In this document: one piece after another, positions 34,217 through 46,088 of the stretch
How the letters are laid out: each line of letters opens with the position of its first letter
How positions within the stretch are numbered: the first letter of the stretch is position 1
Assembly (NCBI RefSeq): GCF_011745365.1
Contig: NW_024468917.1
Coordinates: forward strand, 1,612,001-1,676,000
From: Cryphonectria parasitica EP155
Taxonomy: Eukaryota > Ascomycota > Sordariomycetes > Diaporthales > Cryphonectriaceae
Length of the DNA: 64,000 nucleotides
Direction of reading: 5' to 3'
Notes under the pieces: model-generated
The model's database searches: none
What the model was told of the DNA's origin: nothing
The model's input: only the letters and a program-made list of their open reading frames with translations
Translations under genes and position numbers: made by a program

Positions 34217-36336
34217 ATGGCTCTCCTCATCAGGTCGAGGCTGGCAATCGCTGCCCTCGCCGTTCTTTCATGGATAATACCAGCAGCCAGCGCCCAGAGC
34301 GCCGCGGACTACTTTGTCCATGCGCTCCCCGGCGCTCCCGCCACCCCTTTCATCAAGATGCATGCTGGGTAAGTTGCTGAATGACCTCCTACTGCCGGAT
34401 TTGGATGCTCTCTCGTCAGGACTGGGTTTGCTGACCGCGCCGCTGGGCTGTCCTGCAGACACATCGAAGTCACACCGGAGCACAATGGAAACTTGTTCTT
34501 CTGGCACTACCAGAACCAGCACATCGCAAACAAGCAGCGCACGGTCCTCTGGCTCAACGGCGGACCCGGATGTAGCTCCGAGGACGGCGGCCTCATGGAG
34601 ATTGGACCATACAGGCTGAAGGACGAGAACACGCTGGTGCTGAACGATGGGTCGTGGCACGAGTTCGCAAACCTGCTCTTTGTCGACAACCCGGTCGGCA
34701 CCGGTTTCAGCTACGTTGATACCGATTCCTACGTCCACGAGCTCGATGAGATGGCAGACCAGATGGTGGTCTTCCTCGAAAAGTTCTTTGCGCTGTTTCC
34801 AGAATACGAACAAGACGACGTAAGTAGCTCAACATGACGCTGCCTGAGGGCAAAAGAAAGAAAGAGAAGAGGGGAAAAGATTGTGTCAGAAAGCAGACGA
34901 GAAATGCTGACCCTTACCCCCTTCAACGGGATTTCTAGCTTTACATCGCAGGCGAGTCCTACGCTGGACAGCACATACCTTACATAGCGAAACACATCCT
35001 CGAGCGGAACAAGAAGGCAGGCATCACACACAAGTGGAAGCTTGGGGGTCTCTTGATCGGCAACGGCTGGATCTCGCCTCAGGACCAGTACCAGGCATAC
35101 ATCGACTTTGCCTACGAGAAGGAGCTCATCAAGAAGGGCAGCGACGCGGCTAGAAAGGTTGAGTCCCAGCTCCGCATCTGCGAAAAGGACCTCTCGATCG
35201 ATGGAAACAAGGTCGACTACATGAATTGCGAGTCCATCCTCCAGGAAATCTTGTCCGAGACGTCGACCACCGGTGCCTCGGGCAAGAAAGAGTGTTACAA
35301 CATGTACGATGTGCGCCTCAAGGACACGTACCCCAGCTGTGGCATGAACTGGCCGCCAGATCTCAAGTCCGTCACGCCGTACCTCCGCCGCAAGGAAGTC
35401 ACCGAGGCGCTGCACATCAACCCGGCCAAGAACACGGGCTGGACCGAGTGCTCCGGCGCCGTGAGCGGCAACTTCCGCGCCTCCAACTCGCGGCCATCTG
35501 TGCAGATCCTGCCCGAACTGCTTGCCGAAGTCCCCGTGCTCCTCTTCTCGGGCGCCGAGGATCTTATCTGCAACCATCTGGGCACTGAGGCCCTTATCGG
35601 CAACATGAAGTGGAACGGTGGCAAGGGCTTCGAGCTGTCGCCTGGCACCTGGGCCCCCCGCAGGGAGTGGACGTTCGAGGGCGAGGTCGCCGGCTTCTGG
35701 CAGTCCGCCCGCAACCTGACCTACGTGCTCTTCTACAACTCGTCCCACATGGTCCCCTTCGACGTCGCCCGGCGCTCCCGTGACATGCTTGACCGCTTCA
35801 TGGGCGTCGACATCTCCTCCATCGGCGGCAAGCCCATGGACTCTTTCCTCGACGGTGAGAGGCTCCCCGACACCACCGTCGGCGGCCAGGCCGGCAACTC
35901 TACCGCCGCCCAGGAGGCCGAGCAGGAGAAGCTCGACGCCGCCAAGTGGGAGGCCTACCAGCGCTCTGGCGAGGTCATCCTCGTTATCGTCTCCGTCGCT
36001 GCTGCCGCCTGGGGCTACTGGGTCTGGAAAGAGAGGCGCAAGAGGCGCGGCTATCTCGGCCTTGCCCAGGGCTCTACCTCCCTGCTCTCCACCGCCCAGC
36101 GGAGGGACTTCCGGGGCCGCGGGGGCGTCGCCACCAACGGCGGTCGCGACCTCGAGGCCGCCGACTTTGACGAGGCTGAGCTCGATGATCTGCACGTCGA
36201 GTCACCCACCGTCGAGGGCCACGAGGAGGGCGTCATGGGTGGTGGCCGCGGCGAGGGGCGGTACAGCCTCGGCGACGATAGTGACGAGGATTCAGGCACG
36301 GGGGCAAAGAAGGAGGCTAATGGTGGAAAGCACTGA
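34217..36336 (+). CDS. KEX1: Pheromone-processing carboxypeptidase Kex1
   Basis: Three exons, 34217-34368, 34459-34819 and 34939-36336, encode 636 residues. A signal peptide (1-26, ending ASA-Q) is followed by the serine carboxypeptidase S10 domain: [15 protein letters not shown] is the oxyanion region. The triad is Ser178 in GESYAG, Asp379 in [11 protein letters not shown] and His441 in SSHMVPFD. A transmembrane helix lies at about 516-535 ([19 protein letters not shown]), then a basic stop-transfer and a long acidic Gly/Asp-rich cytoplasmic tail. Kex1 removes C-terminal Lys and Arg from secreted peptides such as pheromone precursors in the late Golgi. A 488-codon antisense frame over the gene is a GC-codon shadow. 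Confidence 0.96.
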
Positions 36337-37093
36337 GAAACAAATTGATCATGCGAGGGAGGATTGAGTGAGTTTCATACTGGACTCCCCTACACACCCC
36401 CCTCCATCTCTTTTTTTCTTCTGTGTCTTCCTCCAGGAATGGCGTATGTGTATGTCTTGTGGGTGTGGGCATGGTGTGCTTTGGCATTGAAACTACTATC
36501 AAAACCACTAAATTAAACTTCCATGTGCTTGGAGTGACCACACGGGCATCATACAGGCGGCAGAGTACGGGGCGAGAAAGCTCGCGGGTTTGCTTGGTTA
36601 AGGTCAGGTCACGGCGTACAGCGTTTTGTTACACACACTCGGCTAGGTTGATTGGTTCTCTTTTCAATTAAGAGCTGTATTCTCAAGTCTTGTCTCGACT
36701 CGACCAGACACAGTGCTGTCGTGCATCTTGACTGTTGTGGCTTTTCATATCCATCCATCCGGCTAAACTAGATCCCAACTTGACCCATCACTCTGCTAGC
36801 CAACAACGGCTTTGCTTGATCTTTTCAGGACAAAAGTGGGATCATTCAGCCCACCCAATGTGATCATCCCCTTGATTTACCTCCCCAGAAGCCATCGCTG
36901 CAATCCGTGGCTCTTTTCTTGAGCGAGGACAGGGATGAGTTCGTCATGCCAGTATGGTCTCCGACCTTGGTGTCGTTTTCTGTTGGGCTGTGCGTTCTCG
37001 AACAAGTTAAGCCAGCTACGATTCCGATTATTTGACTGGAAGTTGTTTGCATCCAGATGCACCGAAAGTGCTGCATCGGAAACCCGATAGCGC
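36337..37093. other. Convergent intergenic region
   Basis: This lies between the 3' ends of KEX1 (+) and DRE2 (-). No gene, RNA or repeat is supported. Confidence 0.55.
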
Positions 37094-38271
37094 TCAGAAC
37101 TGAGGGACGTTGTTCAGGATCTTGACCTCCTCGCCAGGTTTGAAAGGAGGGAGACCGACTGTGCATAGTTAGTAAAGCTGTCCCACGCCGGCACATGCAG
37201 AATAGGATATAGACGTACTGTAGGGGCAATCGGCACATCGGAACGCATCGCCCAACGCACAGCTGCCGCAGCTACCTGTCTTGCCCTGCACTGTAAAGTC
37301 TAGCTCGTTCAGGTCCTCGCTCTTCAGTTTCAGGGTGTTGAGGTCCTTGTCGGCCTGGGTGCGGCGGGCTTTGTCCTCGGCCTCGAGGCGCTCTGCAAGA
37401 CCACAGGTGCAGTCCTTACAGGCGCGGCGCTTCTTGCCAGGCTGAGGGGCACACTCGGGAGCTGCAGACATGCCCTCTGTTAGCAAATGGACAAGGGCAT
37501 AGATGGCGGGGTGAGGGGTGTACGCGACATACGAATCTGGATGGGTCGGTTGAGGTCCGCCTCGGTCATCAACTCGTCCTCGTCAATCAGGTCGTCGTCA
37601 TCATCCAGATCATCGCCAAAGTCGAAACCGACACCGGCAGGCATGGCCTTAACGGCAGGAGGGACCATAGACAGAGTGGTAGGCTTGTCGGCGATATTGA
37701 CCGTGACATTGTCGACGGCAGGACCAGCAGAGCTGTGCAGGGCACCATTGCCGTTCTCGATATTCTTCTTCTTGCCAAATCGCAGAGGGATAGCAACAAC
37801 CTCCTCCTCGACCTTCTCGAATGCGCCGTCCTTCTCAACCAGTCCAGCGAGGACCGCCTCGCGCAGCTCTTTCTCGCCAAATCGTCCGTCCTGGGTTCTC
37901 AGCTTTGCACCCGCACGCATCGCGGGGACCAAAGCGTTAAACACCTCGCGCGACAGCAGGACGACTGTCTCGGCGTGTCTAGCGCCATCCGCGTCAGTCA
38001 GGAGCAGGACGAGGTCATATGTCTCGGCGGGCAGGGTGACGAGGCCTGCGGACAGGCGGTCGAGCATCTGAAGGTCAGTCGTGGCGCGGTCGTAGCTGGG
38101 AATGACCGTGGTTAAATCGCCCTGCGAGGCTACGGAGGGAGGTGCCAGCAGGAGGGTGCGGCCTGCTGAGGAGGACGAGGTGGTGGTGTTGGAGGAGCCA
38201 TTGACCAGCTTGGAATTGCCACCGAAATTGAAATCGGGGCTGGTGTCGATGGTGACAAGAGAGGGAGACAT
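37094..38271 (-). CDS. DRE2: Fe-S cluster assembly protein Dre2 (anamorsin)
   Basis: Three exons on the minus strand, 38271-37533, 37461-37219 and 37158-37094, encode 348 residues. The N-terminal half is a methyltransferase-like domain lacking the SAM site, followed by an acidic linker ([16 protein letters not shown]). The C-terminal CIAPIN1 domain has two Fe-S sites: Cys250, 261, 264 and 266 ([18 protein letters not shown]) and the twin pair Cys311, 314, 322 and 325 ([15 protein letters not shown]). Dre2 with Tah18 passes electrons to the cytosolic iron-sulphur assembly machinery. Intron 2 splits the residue after the last Cys pair and carries a clear CTAAC branch site. Only TTG codons lie upstream in frame, so the ATG at 38271 is the start. 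Confidence 0.95.
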
Positions 38272-39016
38272 CTTGGTGGCGACTTTGGATTTATGAATGA
38301 ATGTGGTGTGTGTGGTGTTGTCGCCGCTGGAGGGTATCTGGTGAAAGAGAGTTGGGTTTGTGGGCGGCGAGGACTTGAAGGGTCCAGGTTTCAAGGTTGG
38401 CGTCGAGTTGTTTGTAGGTTGGGCATGGAGATGTTGGGGTTCGTGGAGGAAGGAGTTTTCGACGGCTCTACTGTGCAGCCGCAGGGTCCTCTTTATCTCT
38501 AAATGACGTCTTTATACTGTGCAGAAACACCCCTCAAATGTGGAGAGGTACAGTGCTAACAAATCAGCACGGCTCTGATTACCAACCCTCTTACCTCTTG
38601 GCTTGTGACATCCCGCTATCGGACCTTGAAAAAGGGTTCCTGTAAGCACTTTCCACACGGGGCATATTTTAGTCTTCCAGAGCAAGACTGTCATGTTGGC
38701 ATCAGCCACACCTAGCAAGGAAAACGACCCAAGGGTACAAAGCTTTTCTGGGGAAAGGGCTTGCCTGGATTTACTCATGAGGAGAGAAAACCCTTACAAT
38801 ACTATTATTATTCAGTGAACAACCTAGAACCATTTTGTACTCTTACGCACAGAAACAATCATCTGAGCAGGAATGCTACTTTTAGTATTACTTGTATCTG
38901 CAAGCCGTCTTCCTTTTTGAACCTCCAATCTTCTATTTGAGACCTTACCAAGGAAAACTGTTTCTATGCTCTTCTCTAATGAAAAGTCACTCCAACCATC
39001 CCCCCCTTCCCTGACC
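38272..39016. other. Intergenic region
   Basis: This is upstream of DRE2 (-) and the 3' flank of the RTA1-like gene (-). It is AT-richer from 38.5 kb. The 88-codon frame at 38512-38778 matches nothing. No RNA gene or repeat was seen. Confidence 0.5.
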
Positions 39017-40210
39017 TCACTTCTCCTGCAGACTATCTCCTTGACCTTTATGCTTTCGCGTACAACCAAAAGGATCGATAAGCGTCATCCAATAGTTTGC
39101 ATCGTCCTCCCACCCAGGCCCTTCAGTCTCTGTGATGCCATCGCGTTCAAGAAAAACGTGAGGATCCGCCGGGAGGTATCTCCTAGGGTGGTAGATGGAC
39201 CACATGCACACGTTGGCGCACATGATTGATGCCTCAAACACATAGAAGAACCACTCGTATCTCAAGATTGGACTGATGGCTGTCACCGTTGGGGTGGCCT
39301 CCAAGTTGGCGATACTAAAGTACTCGACAATTCGGTACACCGTACGGGCCAGGATCAGGGCGGTGCTGATGTACATGATGATAAGCGGTGTCGACACTTT
39401 GCGGTTCGTAGTAAGCCCGGCTCGGGCGCAGCGGCGGTGGAAGACGACCGCGCAGAGGACGAAGAGCGCGATGGCCAAGATCTGCAGACACAGCCCAACT
39501 TTCATGAGAACCTGGCCCAGATTGATAAGGTTCTCGGGTAATGACTTGTTGGCCAGGTAAGTGACACCGATTGCGTTCAAGACTTCGATGAGGCTGGAAA
39601 GCATGGCAAAGGTCGTGAGGACGCGACCGGGATGCATTGGTGCGCAGTATGGCACGAAATAGAGGATGCGGCCCAGGACGTGGAAGTTGGCAAGTTCGAG
39701 GAGGGGTCTGGCAGAAGTTCCACAACGTTAGCAAGGCTCCGACTTGGCTCCTTCATGCTCTCCTTCAATTTTGCATCCCTCGCTTTCGAATTCATACTTA
39801 CGGCGCCATGTAGATCAAGCAAGTGCTCGCGATGTATATATTAAGATTTGCAGTCGTGTCGTAATAGTTGAACGCGCCATATTCTCGTAACACAAAGCCA
39901 AGGCTGAACAAGAGGCAGGAAAATGGGTACAAAGCCGTCAATTTCCATGACTTGTAGGAACTAATTAAGTGATCGTTCAAGTTAGCTATGGGAAAGCTGG
40001 ATTTTGATTGGAAGCTACTGACTGAGCTTGGCAAACATGCGCACCGCAAGCAAGCGCAAACGCGACACTGAAGAAAACAGGGGCAATCTTGTTCGGAGCA
40101 TATATGTATATGCTTCCAGGCACTGTTATGGTTGAAACATTAATTGTTAGTATACGCCGTCAAGTTTTGACAAGATGTCATGTTTGCCTACCGATGTGTC
40201 CTTCTGACAT
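39017..40210 (-). CDS. RTA1-like integral membrane protein
   Basis: Four exons on the minus strand, 40210-40192, 40122-40023, 39960-39802 and 39707-39017, encode 322 residues; all phases agree. Seven hydrophobic helices are visible from about residue 17 to 265. RTA1-family marks include YAPNKIAPVFFSVAFAL near the N-terminus, the YKSWKLTALYPF segment, LLELANFHVLGRILYFVPY and RYEWFFYVFEASIMC before an YHPRRYLP ending. Fungal RTA1-like proteins (RTA1, RSB1, RTM1) are membrane proteins linked to lipid translocation and resistance to sterol-acting or sphingoid compounds; the substrate here cannot be told. Exon 1 is only 19 bases. The gene faces away from a Zn2Cys6 factor across 640 bases. Confidence 0.9.
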
Positions 40211-40850
40211 CTTGAGAGTATGATGATGATATATAATGTGTGTTCTTGATAAAGAGATAATAATGCTAATAAGTGACAATGATCCGCTTGAGAGGTTTCA
40301 GGAAGAAAAGTTGCCTTGAGTGACGAGGAGTCCGCTTCTATATAGAAGTAATTTGGAGGCACTCACAGCCTGTATTAGTCTCCCCGATTAGGCAATTCGA
40401 AGTTCTTCAGTACTGTTTCAATCTTCGCAGGTTAATCATCCTGCGCTTGGCTTACTATGGTGCCAAAGTAAGGCGCAGCCCATACAAGTTGGATCGCGGG
40501 CATAAGCGCTAAACCCAAAAAGGAGAATGTGAGTCTCCAAGTACCTGTCAGATTTTGGTGGTATCGTCTAGCCATGGGTTGCTCAGCGTACTCAGCCGCT
40601 CCTGTTGCCCAAAAGCCCCGGCAGGCGCCCACTAAATCTCACAAGGCAGACTACATATCGGTATGGTCTTTTGGTCGGGCGATGGCTGTGGAATCATAAG
40701 TCTGAGAATATGACCGCATTGCCTTCTTCGTTATACTCTTTAAGGGAAATTAAAGTCTTTCTCTTTCTCTGACTCTAAGCACAACATCGTTGTCAATCCT
40801 GGGAAGTACTGAAGAAGGCCGAGACTTTTTATACTGATCAAGCTGGGGCT
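40211..40850. other. Shared promoter of RTA1-like and Zn2Cys6 genes
   Basis: 640 bases separate two divergent start codons. Scattered CGG/CCG triplets occur (for example CCGG near 40617), but I found no convincing paired inverted CGG site. A minus-strand frame at 40432-40632 matches nothing. Confidence 0.5.
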
Positions 40851-42792
40851 ATGTCGAAAAAGATTAAAGGGCCTGTCATGGGCCTAAAAGAGGCGTGCTG
40901 GGAGTGTCTCCGCCGGCAGGTTGCCTGCGATGCTACACATCCAATCTGCAACACGTGCATCAAGAATGGGGTGGTGTGTCCGGGCTACGAGGACCAGCGA
41001 CCTCTGCGCTGGCTGGCACCCGGCACAGTAAAGTCCCGCACTGGAAGAAAGCCAAAGCGCCCAAACGTGTCGACCAAGCAGCAACCCAAAGAAACTCAGG
41101 GTGGGGTGGAGGGGGGTTCATCTCTTTCACTCGTCGTGCTGACCACGGAGCTTGACCCCATCGTTGAAGCAGTGAAATTCTGTAAGTCTCTCTCTTGTAC
41201 ACTCATACTTAACTTACTCTCCAAAAGTGAGGGTTGTTATCTTCAGTGATAAAATGGCTACCAATCTATACTTACCCCCAGTTGTGTTTAGGGAATGAGG
41301 TGGCTTTACCTGAGTATCGAGCAATCGGCGAGCTTGCGCCAAACCCCTGGCTCACTTCGGTACCCATGGACACCATCCGTTTGCTTCCGACTCCTATCGT
41401 GGAGACTGTAGTTTTCATGGCCATAGGTTATCGTATTTCACAGTTCCCCGAGGCGGCAGACCGATCTGAAACCGCGGTGCTGAGGACGCGCATGTATCAC
41501 CACCGCGGCAGGGCTGTCAAGACCATCTCTCTCGCCCTCAGCAACGATAAGCTTCGGGACACAGATTATGCGTTGGCGATCGTCCTGATGCTTTTGTTTG
41601 GCGAGGTGAGCATCACTCTCTAACCCTATGAAGAGTCTGATCATAAAGGATACTCATGCCCGTATTGTATCGAGTATTCATCCTAGTAGCATGCGCTGAC
41701 TCATTTGACCCTGCGTGGTTCTGCAATTACTTAGTCACGACAGTGTGCCTCCTCGACCTGGGCGCATCATTTCGAGGGCGCTTGCAAGATGATAGCGCTA
41801 CGGGGTGGATTACTTACTTTTGCGGATAACCTATCCCTGAGACCCGTGCTTGAATATTTCCTCATGTGAGTCCTACATGTAGCTTCTGAATCTAGGTCGT
41901 CTGAGCCCTTTTTTTTCTTCTTTTTTTTTCTAAAGAGAGGAGAGATTCTTTTGCGCGACGAGACTTTCGATTATTTCGCCAGCAAGACAAGAAACCCCTC
42001 CGATGTGCCTTCTTCCGTCACACCCATCCTCGCCATTAGGCACTATCACTGATTTCCAAATCTCGTCCAAGTATTGGCGTCATGGCGAACACGATAAGCC
42101 CTGCCTCCAGACAGCTCGCGATGACCCGCAAGTCCTCCAATGTCGACACGATCGCCAAATTCTACGGTGATGACCTCTTTCCGGTGCTCTTCTGTCCGCC
42201 GGAACTCTTTCTCGAGGTGATCCGCATCAACGACCTCCGAGCTCGTGCCTGCGCCTTGGGCGTAGCCGATCTCCCGGACCTCATTCCCACAGCCAACGAG
42301 ATTCTCGATCGCATCCTCTCCTTCCAGTCTCAGTCCTGGGCTGATGTCCACAAGGGCTCGTCTGTTGATGGCCGCGACCATAGTGCCACGTGGATTCTCC
42401 TCGCGAGCGTCTACCAGTCGGCCATAGCACTCTATTGCGTCTCTTCCCTGCAGAGTCTCTCGGTCCTCCCATATAGTACAGACTTGGAGAATCTGAGGTC
42501 TGAACATAGAGAGATCCTCGGGTCGTCTCTGGCGGTTGCTCTGCGCTCGCCACAGCTCAAGTTTTGGATGATGTGGCCGGTGGTCGTGGCAGGGCTGGAG
42601 GCTGGTCCATCAGACACTTATAGAGACGGCGGCAACGTGTGTGAATTTGTCAGCAGGGAGTTGCGTACGATGGCGAAGTACTTGGGCACACCATTGCCTC
42701 TGGTGGCGAGGGACAGGCTGCAGGCTTTTTGGGGAAGGCCAGACAGAGGATGGGATGATTGTTTTGAGCAGCCGTTTGCATTTGTAACATGA
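40851..42792 (+). CDS. Zn(II)2Cys6 transcription factor
   Basis: Best model has four exons, 40851-41181, 41292-41605, 41735-41865 and 42072-42792, giving 498 residues. Residues 16-43 are the binuclear cluster: ACWECLRRQVACDATHPIC then NTCIKNGVVCPGY, spacing C-x2-C-x6-C-x6-C-x2-C-x6-C. The rest matches the Fungal_trans_2 (PF11951) regulatory region, with RMYHHRGRAVKTISLALSND, HHFEGACKMIALRGG and YGDDLFPVLFCPPELFLEVI. Two boundaries are uncertain. Exon 2 could begin at 41247, adding 15 residues. The third intron is long (206 bases, acceptor TCCAAG); I chose it because it restores the family's VMA-type motif and phase. It is probably a nuclear DNA-binding regulator; its divergent neighbour is a candidate target. 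Confidence 0.83.
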
Positions 42793-45700
42793 GATGATTC
42801 ACAGTGAGGAAGGTAAGGGGAGCAGAAAATGTTCTTCTCAGCAAGCCCAGAACTCTTCTTCCAGGCTTCTCACCTTGTTCCTCCGGGTGGCTCAGTCCTC
42901 CTCATTCTATTGGTTCTGCAAATCTGGCATAAGAATACGGTTTTAACGGACAACAAATCCTTGAAGCATCTATAAAATGTGATTCAGTCTAATCTTCACA
43001 ATTTGTCTTGTGCGGGCAAGTCTCACTATTCCAATGTGTGGCCTGTCTTCTACAACCACAAATCTCACGACTGACAACTATCAAACCGCCCTTGAGCCAT
43101 CAACTCGATGGCCTTTTTGGCTGTTCTCTCAGTAGGCGACCGAGGCTTTGGCATAGCTTATACGGATCACTGAACGAAGCCTGGCTTCTGCTGCATTTAG
43201 ACTTTTGAGAATGCTGAGGGATTACGTTGTTGATGCACACTCATCCAGTGGAACGAGGGAAACAACAGATCCACTCGAGTTCCGTTCCCAGTCAGATGGC
43301 TTCCAAATGTTTCTCGGTCATATGTTTCTCCAGTAAATGCATAAAGTTAAGTAATGATGGTGGAAGCCAACCTTGAGATCCCCTTCTTCACATACAAAAG
43401 AAAGGAAAGCCACGCTGAGCTTGCCACGGACGACTTGAATCGACCATTCGTTCCTTTATCTTTTTAGACACCTCGTTGCTGTGGCTGCATAGCCAAGACG
43501 TTAGTTCGGAATCGAGCTTGCAAAGACAAAATATTCGTATGGTATCTTTGCTGGTCTCGATCGACCGTATCACAGACTTGCCCTCAGAACGTGGTCTACT
43601 ATGGTATCTGAATACCCCCACGCCCCCCCCCGGATAGCAAGCTCTATCTAAATCATAATCGCGTCTCGAATCATGGTGGCTTTTCCGTCATGAAACCCTC
43701 CCATATGAACTCTAATGTCAGTACGCAAATTAGCTCTGTTGACTAGCTAAAAAGACCTCACACCTGCAGAATATATACTCTCGTCTTGTCTATCGTGATA
43801 CTTAGTCACAGCATCCTCTGCAAGGGCGGAGTTTGATAAGAGCTGCTTGACTCGCACGATAGTACTACCATAGTTACAGTACAATCAGTACATGCGTGCT
43901 ATGTACGTGGGAAAAGCATGCCAGCGAGCCGGTGGAAACAAAGAACTCGGAAGACGCGGCAAGTCAGTAGCCGCGAGCAGCTTGGAGCTGTTTCCAAGCT
44001 TGCGTCAACCAGAGAGGGGATGATGATGCTCTCATTCCAGGGCGACCTTGCACCATGAAACTCCACTGCAAGAAAAACAGACATCTTGCCTTTTTTCTTG
44101 TCGCACACAACTTGGGGAGCAGGTGGCCGAGTTGTCTTGGCTCGGTCTGCGATCCGTGTCTCGCATGTAAATCGATGTGACGGAGGGTTCATCTATGATT
44201 TGCGTAGCCGCATTAAGTTTATTGGCCGGGGGGCGGGGGCGATCTCCATTCTTCTTTCCATTTTTCCATTTCTTATTCCGTGTGTTGCGCATAGACAAAT
44301 TGACAAGTACAGTATAAGACTTTGCTATATGTGCTGTGGCAGCCCGAGTTGTCGTTTCAACCATAGTACGGGGATCGGGGGTCTGTACAGTAGAAATCGA
44401 CAAGGGGAATTAAGGTTCAACGCTACTAAGGATGTACCCCAGATTTCCGGGTGAAATCTAGCGGCAGCATCGTACGTGCTATAGCAGGTGGGGACTAGCT
44501 GATGTCATTCTTGTAGCTCGCGGTGCGTTGCCCTTGCCCCCTCTCCTCGGGCGATCGCACCCGCTGTGGGTCTGGGGCAGAAGGGGGGCAGGTGCGCGGC
44601 GGGGGGCTACCTTTCGGCGTTGTCTCTCAGTGTGGGTGGCTCTTGTGTGTGTGGAACAGCCCACGTTGCCCTGAAGCTGGCCTGATCTGACCTGACTGGC
44701 TGGCTGGTACCCTCTCGTCTGCTTGCGGAAGTCTCCACAACCAGAGTTGGACCGGAACATCGCGCCTTCTCTGCCTGGAAGCTCGAGAGTAAATTGCACA
44801 ATGTGGGCAGGATGATTACACCATTGGCATTTTGATATTTTGATTCTCTTTTATCTAAACATGTCCTCGTCGTCCTGTTGAAGGCAAATTCTGGCAGGGG
44901 ATGAGCACATTGCCATCACGTAATGGGTGGGCGCTCAACGGGAATAGCAGGAGGACCCTTGTTTACCCCAGCTCTGTACCTCGCACGCCAAAGTCAGCCC
45001 ATTCCACACCTGCTCGCGTGACGCATGCCCACATCCTTTTATGTGTTGTACCGTATGGACGTACAACGTTGTGGCACTTCTCCCGCAGCTCTGCAAGGTG
45101 CTGACTCTGTTGCGACATCACAGCATTGGTAGTAGTTTGTACCAGCACATGAATGAATACTGCAAAAAGAGGTGGAAGAGCCCAGAACGAAGAGGGGGCA
45201 AGGAGAAAGGAAGAGAAGGGGCTAGTCAAGTAGGCAAGTACATGAGAGAACTATAATGGCAGGAGTGGAAAAGGCAGCCCCATCCACAGTTTGCAAGAGC
45301 CACCACAAGATGTACCATGTGACCTTGTGAGCGTTGAGGTAGTCACCCCATCCAAGCTATTCATCAAGGGGGGCCCTGAGCTGCGTCCTTTCCATGAGCA
45401 GGTGAGGTAATAAATGTAGGCCACGCTGCAACCCCCCTTCCCCTCCAAGATCGTTCAATTGTCGGCCACCTAGACACACACCCCTTGACCCTCTAAGGAA
45501 TGCCCCTTGTCTTGCGAAGATCGATCCATCCCTCTTGATCTACTTTACTGTCCTCCCTCCAACTCTGTCACATCTTCCTCTTTTTGTCTTCTTCCAACAA
45601 CAAGCACAGACAACAAGCCATCATCAATCCATCTTTGCCATCTCCTCCATCTCTCACCCTTCCCACATACCAACCGCATTGACACCACCTGACTTCTTTT

Positions 45701-46088
45701 GGTGAGTACCCTTCCTCATCTTGGAGCGTTCTCCAACACGGCCCCTCTCCCCCCCCCCCCCCCCCCAAACTGTGGTCGTCTTGGCGACGATTTCAACCAG
45801 TTGTGGGATCACCATCAACAGCAACGACAAAAGAACATATACTGTGTCATCAGGTATCCGTCTGGAACCGACCATTTCGACCGGTCCTCTCGGGCTTTGG
45901 TGCCTCCCTCGACTACGAGCTCCGAGAACCTTCCAAGGAGCTCAATAGAAGCCCCGCACCATCGTGTGAGCTATGCTGACTGGGTGGACGACAGCTGAAG
46001 CTACAGAGTCTCAACCCGACGTCATCCCCTTCGGGCTCCGTTAACCTCGCCTAACTTTCAAAACTCAACTCCCAAACAAATCACCAAG
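42793..46088. other. Gene-free region
   Basis: About 3.3 kb with no supported gene. All open frames are short and overlapping. From about 45.5 kb the plus strand is C-rich, with an 18-base C tract at 45749-45766. This is the promoter and leader of the STF2-like gene, which probably begins transcription near there. Nothing between 43.0 and 45.4 kb could be identified. Confidence 0.55.

Noticed and set aside
34729..36195. 488-codon open frame on the minus strand
   Set aside because: It lies wholly antisense to KEX1, whose family motifs and exon phases are clear. It is a by-product of GC-rich third positions.
44032..44454. Overlapping frames of about 122 codons on both strands
   Set aside because: Neither strand shows splice structure, domains or coding bias.
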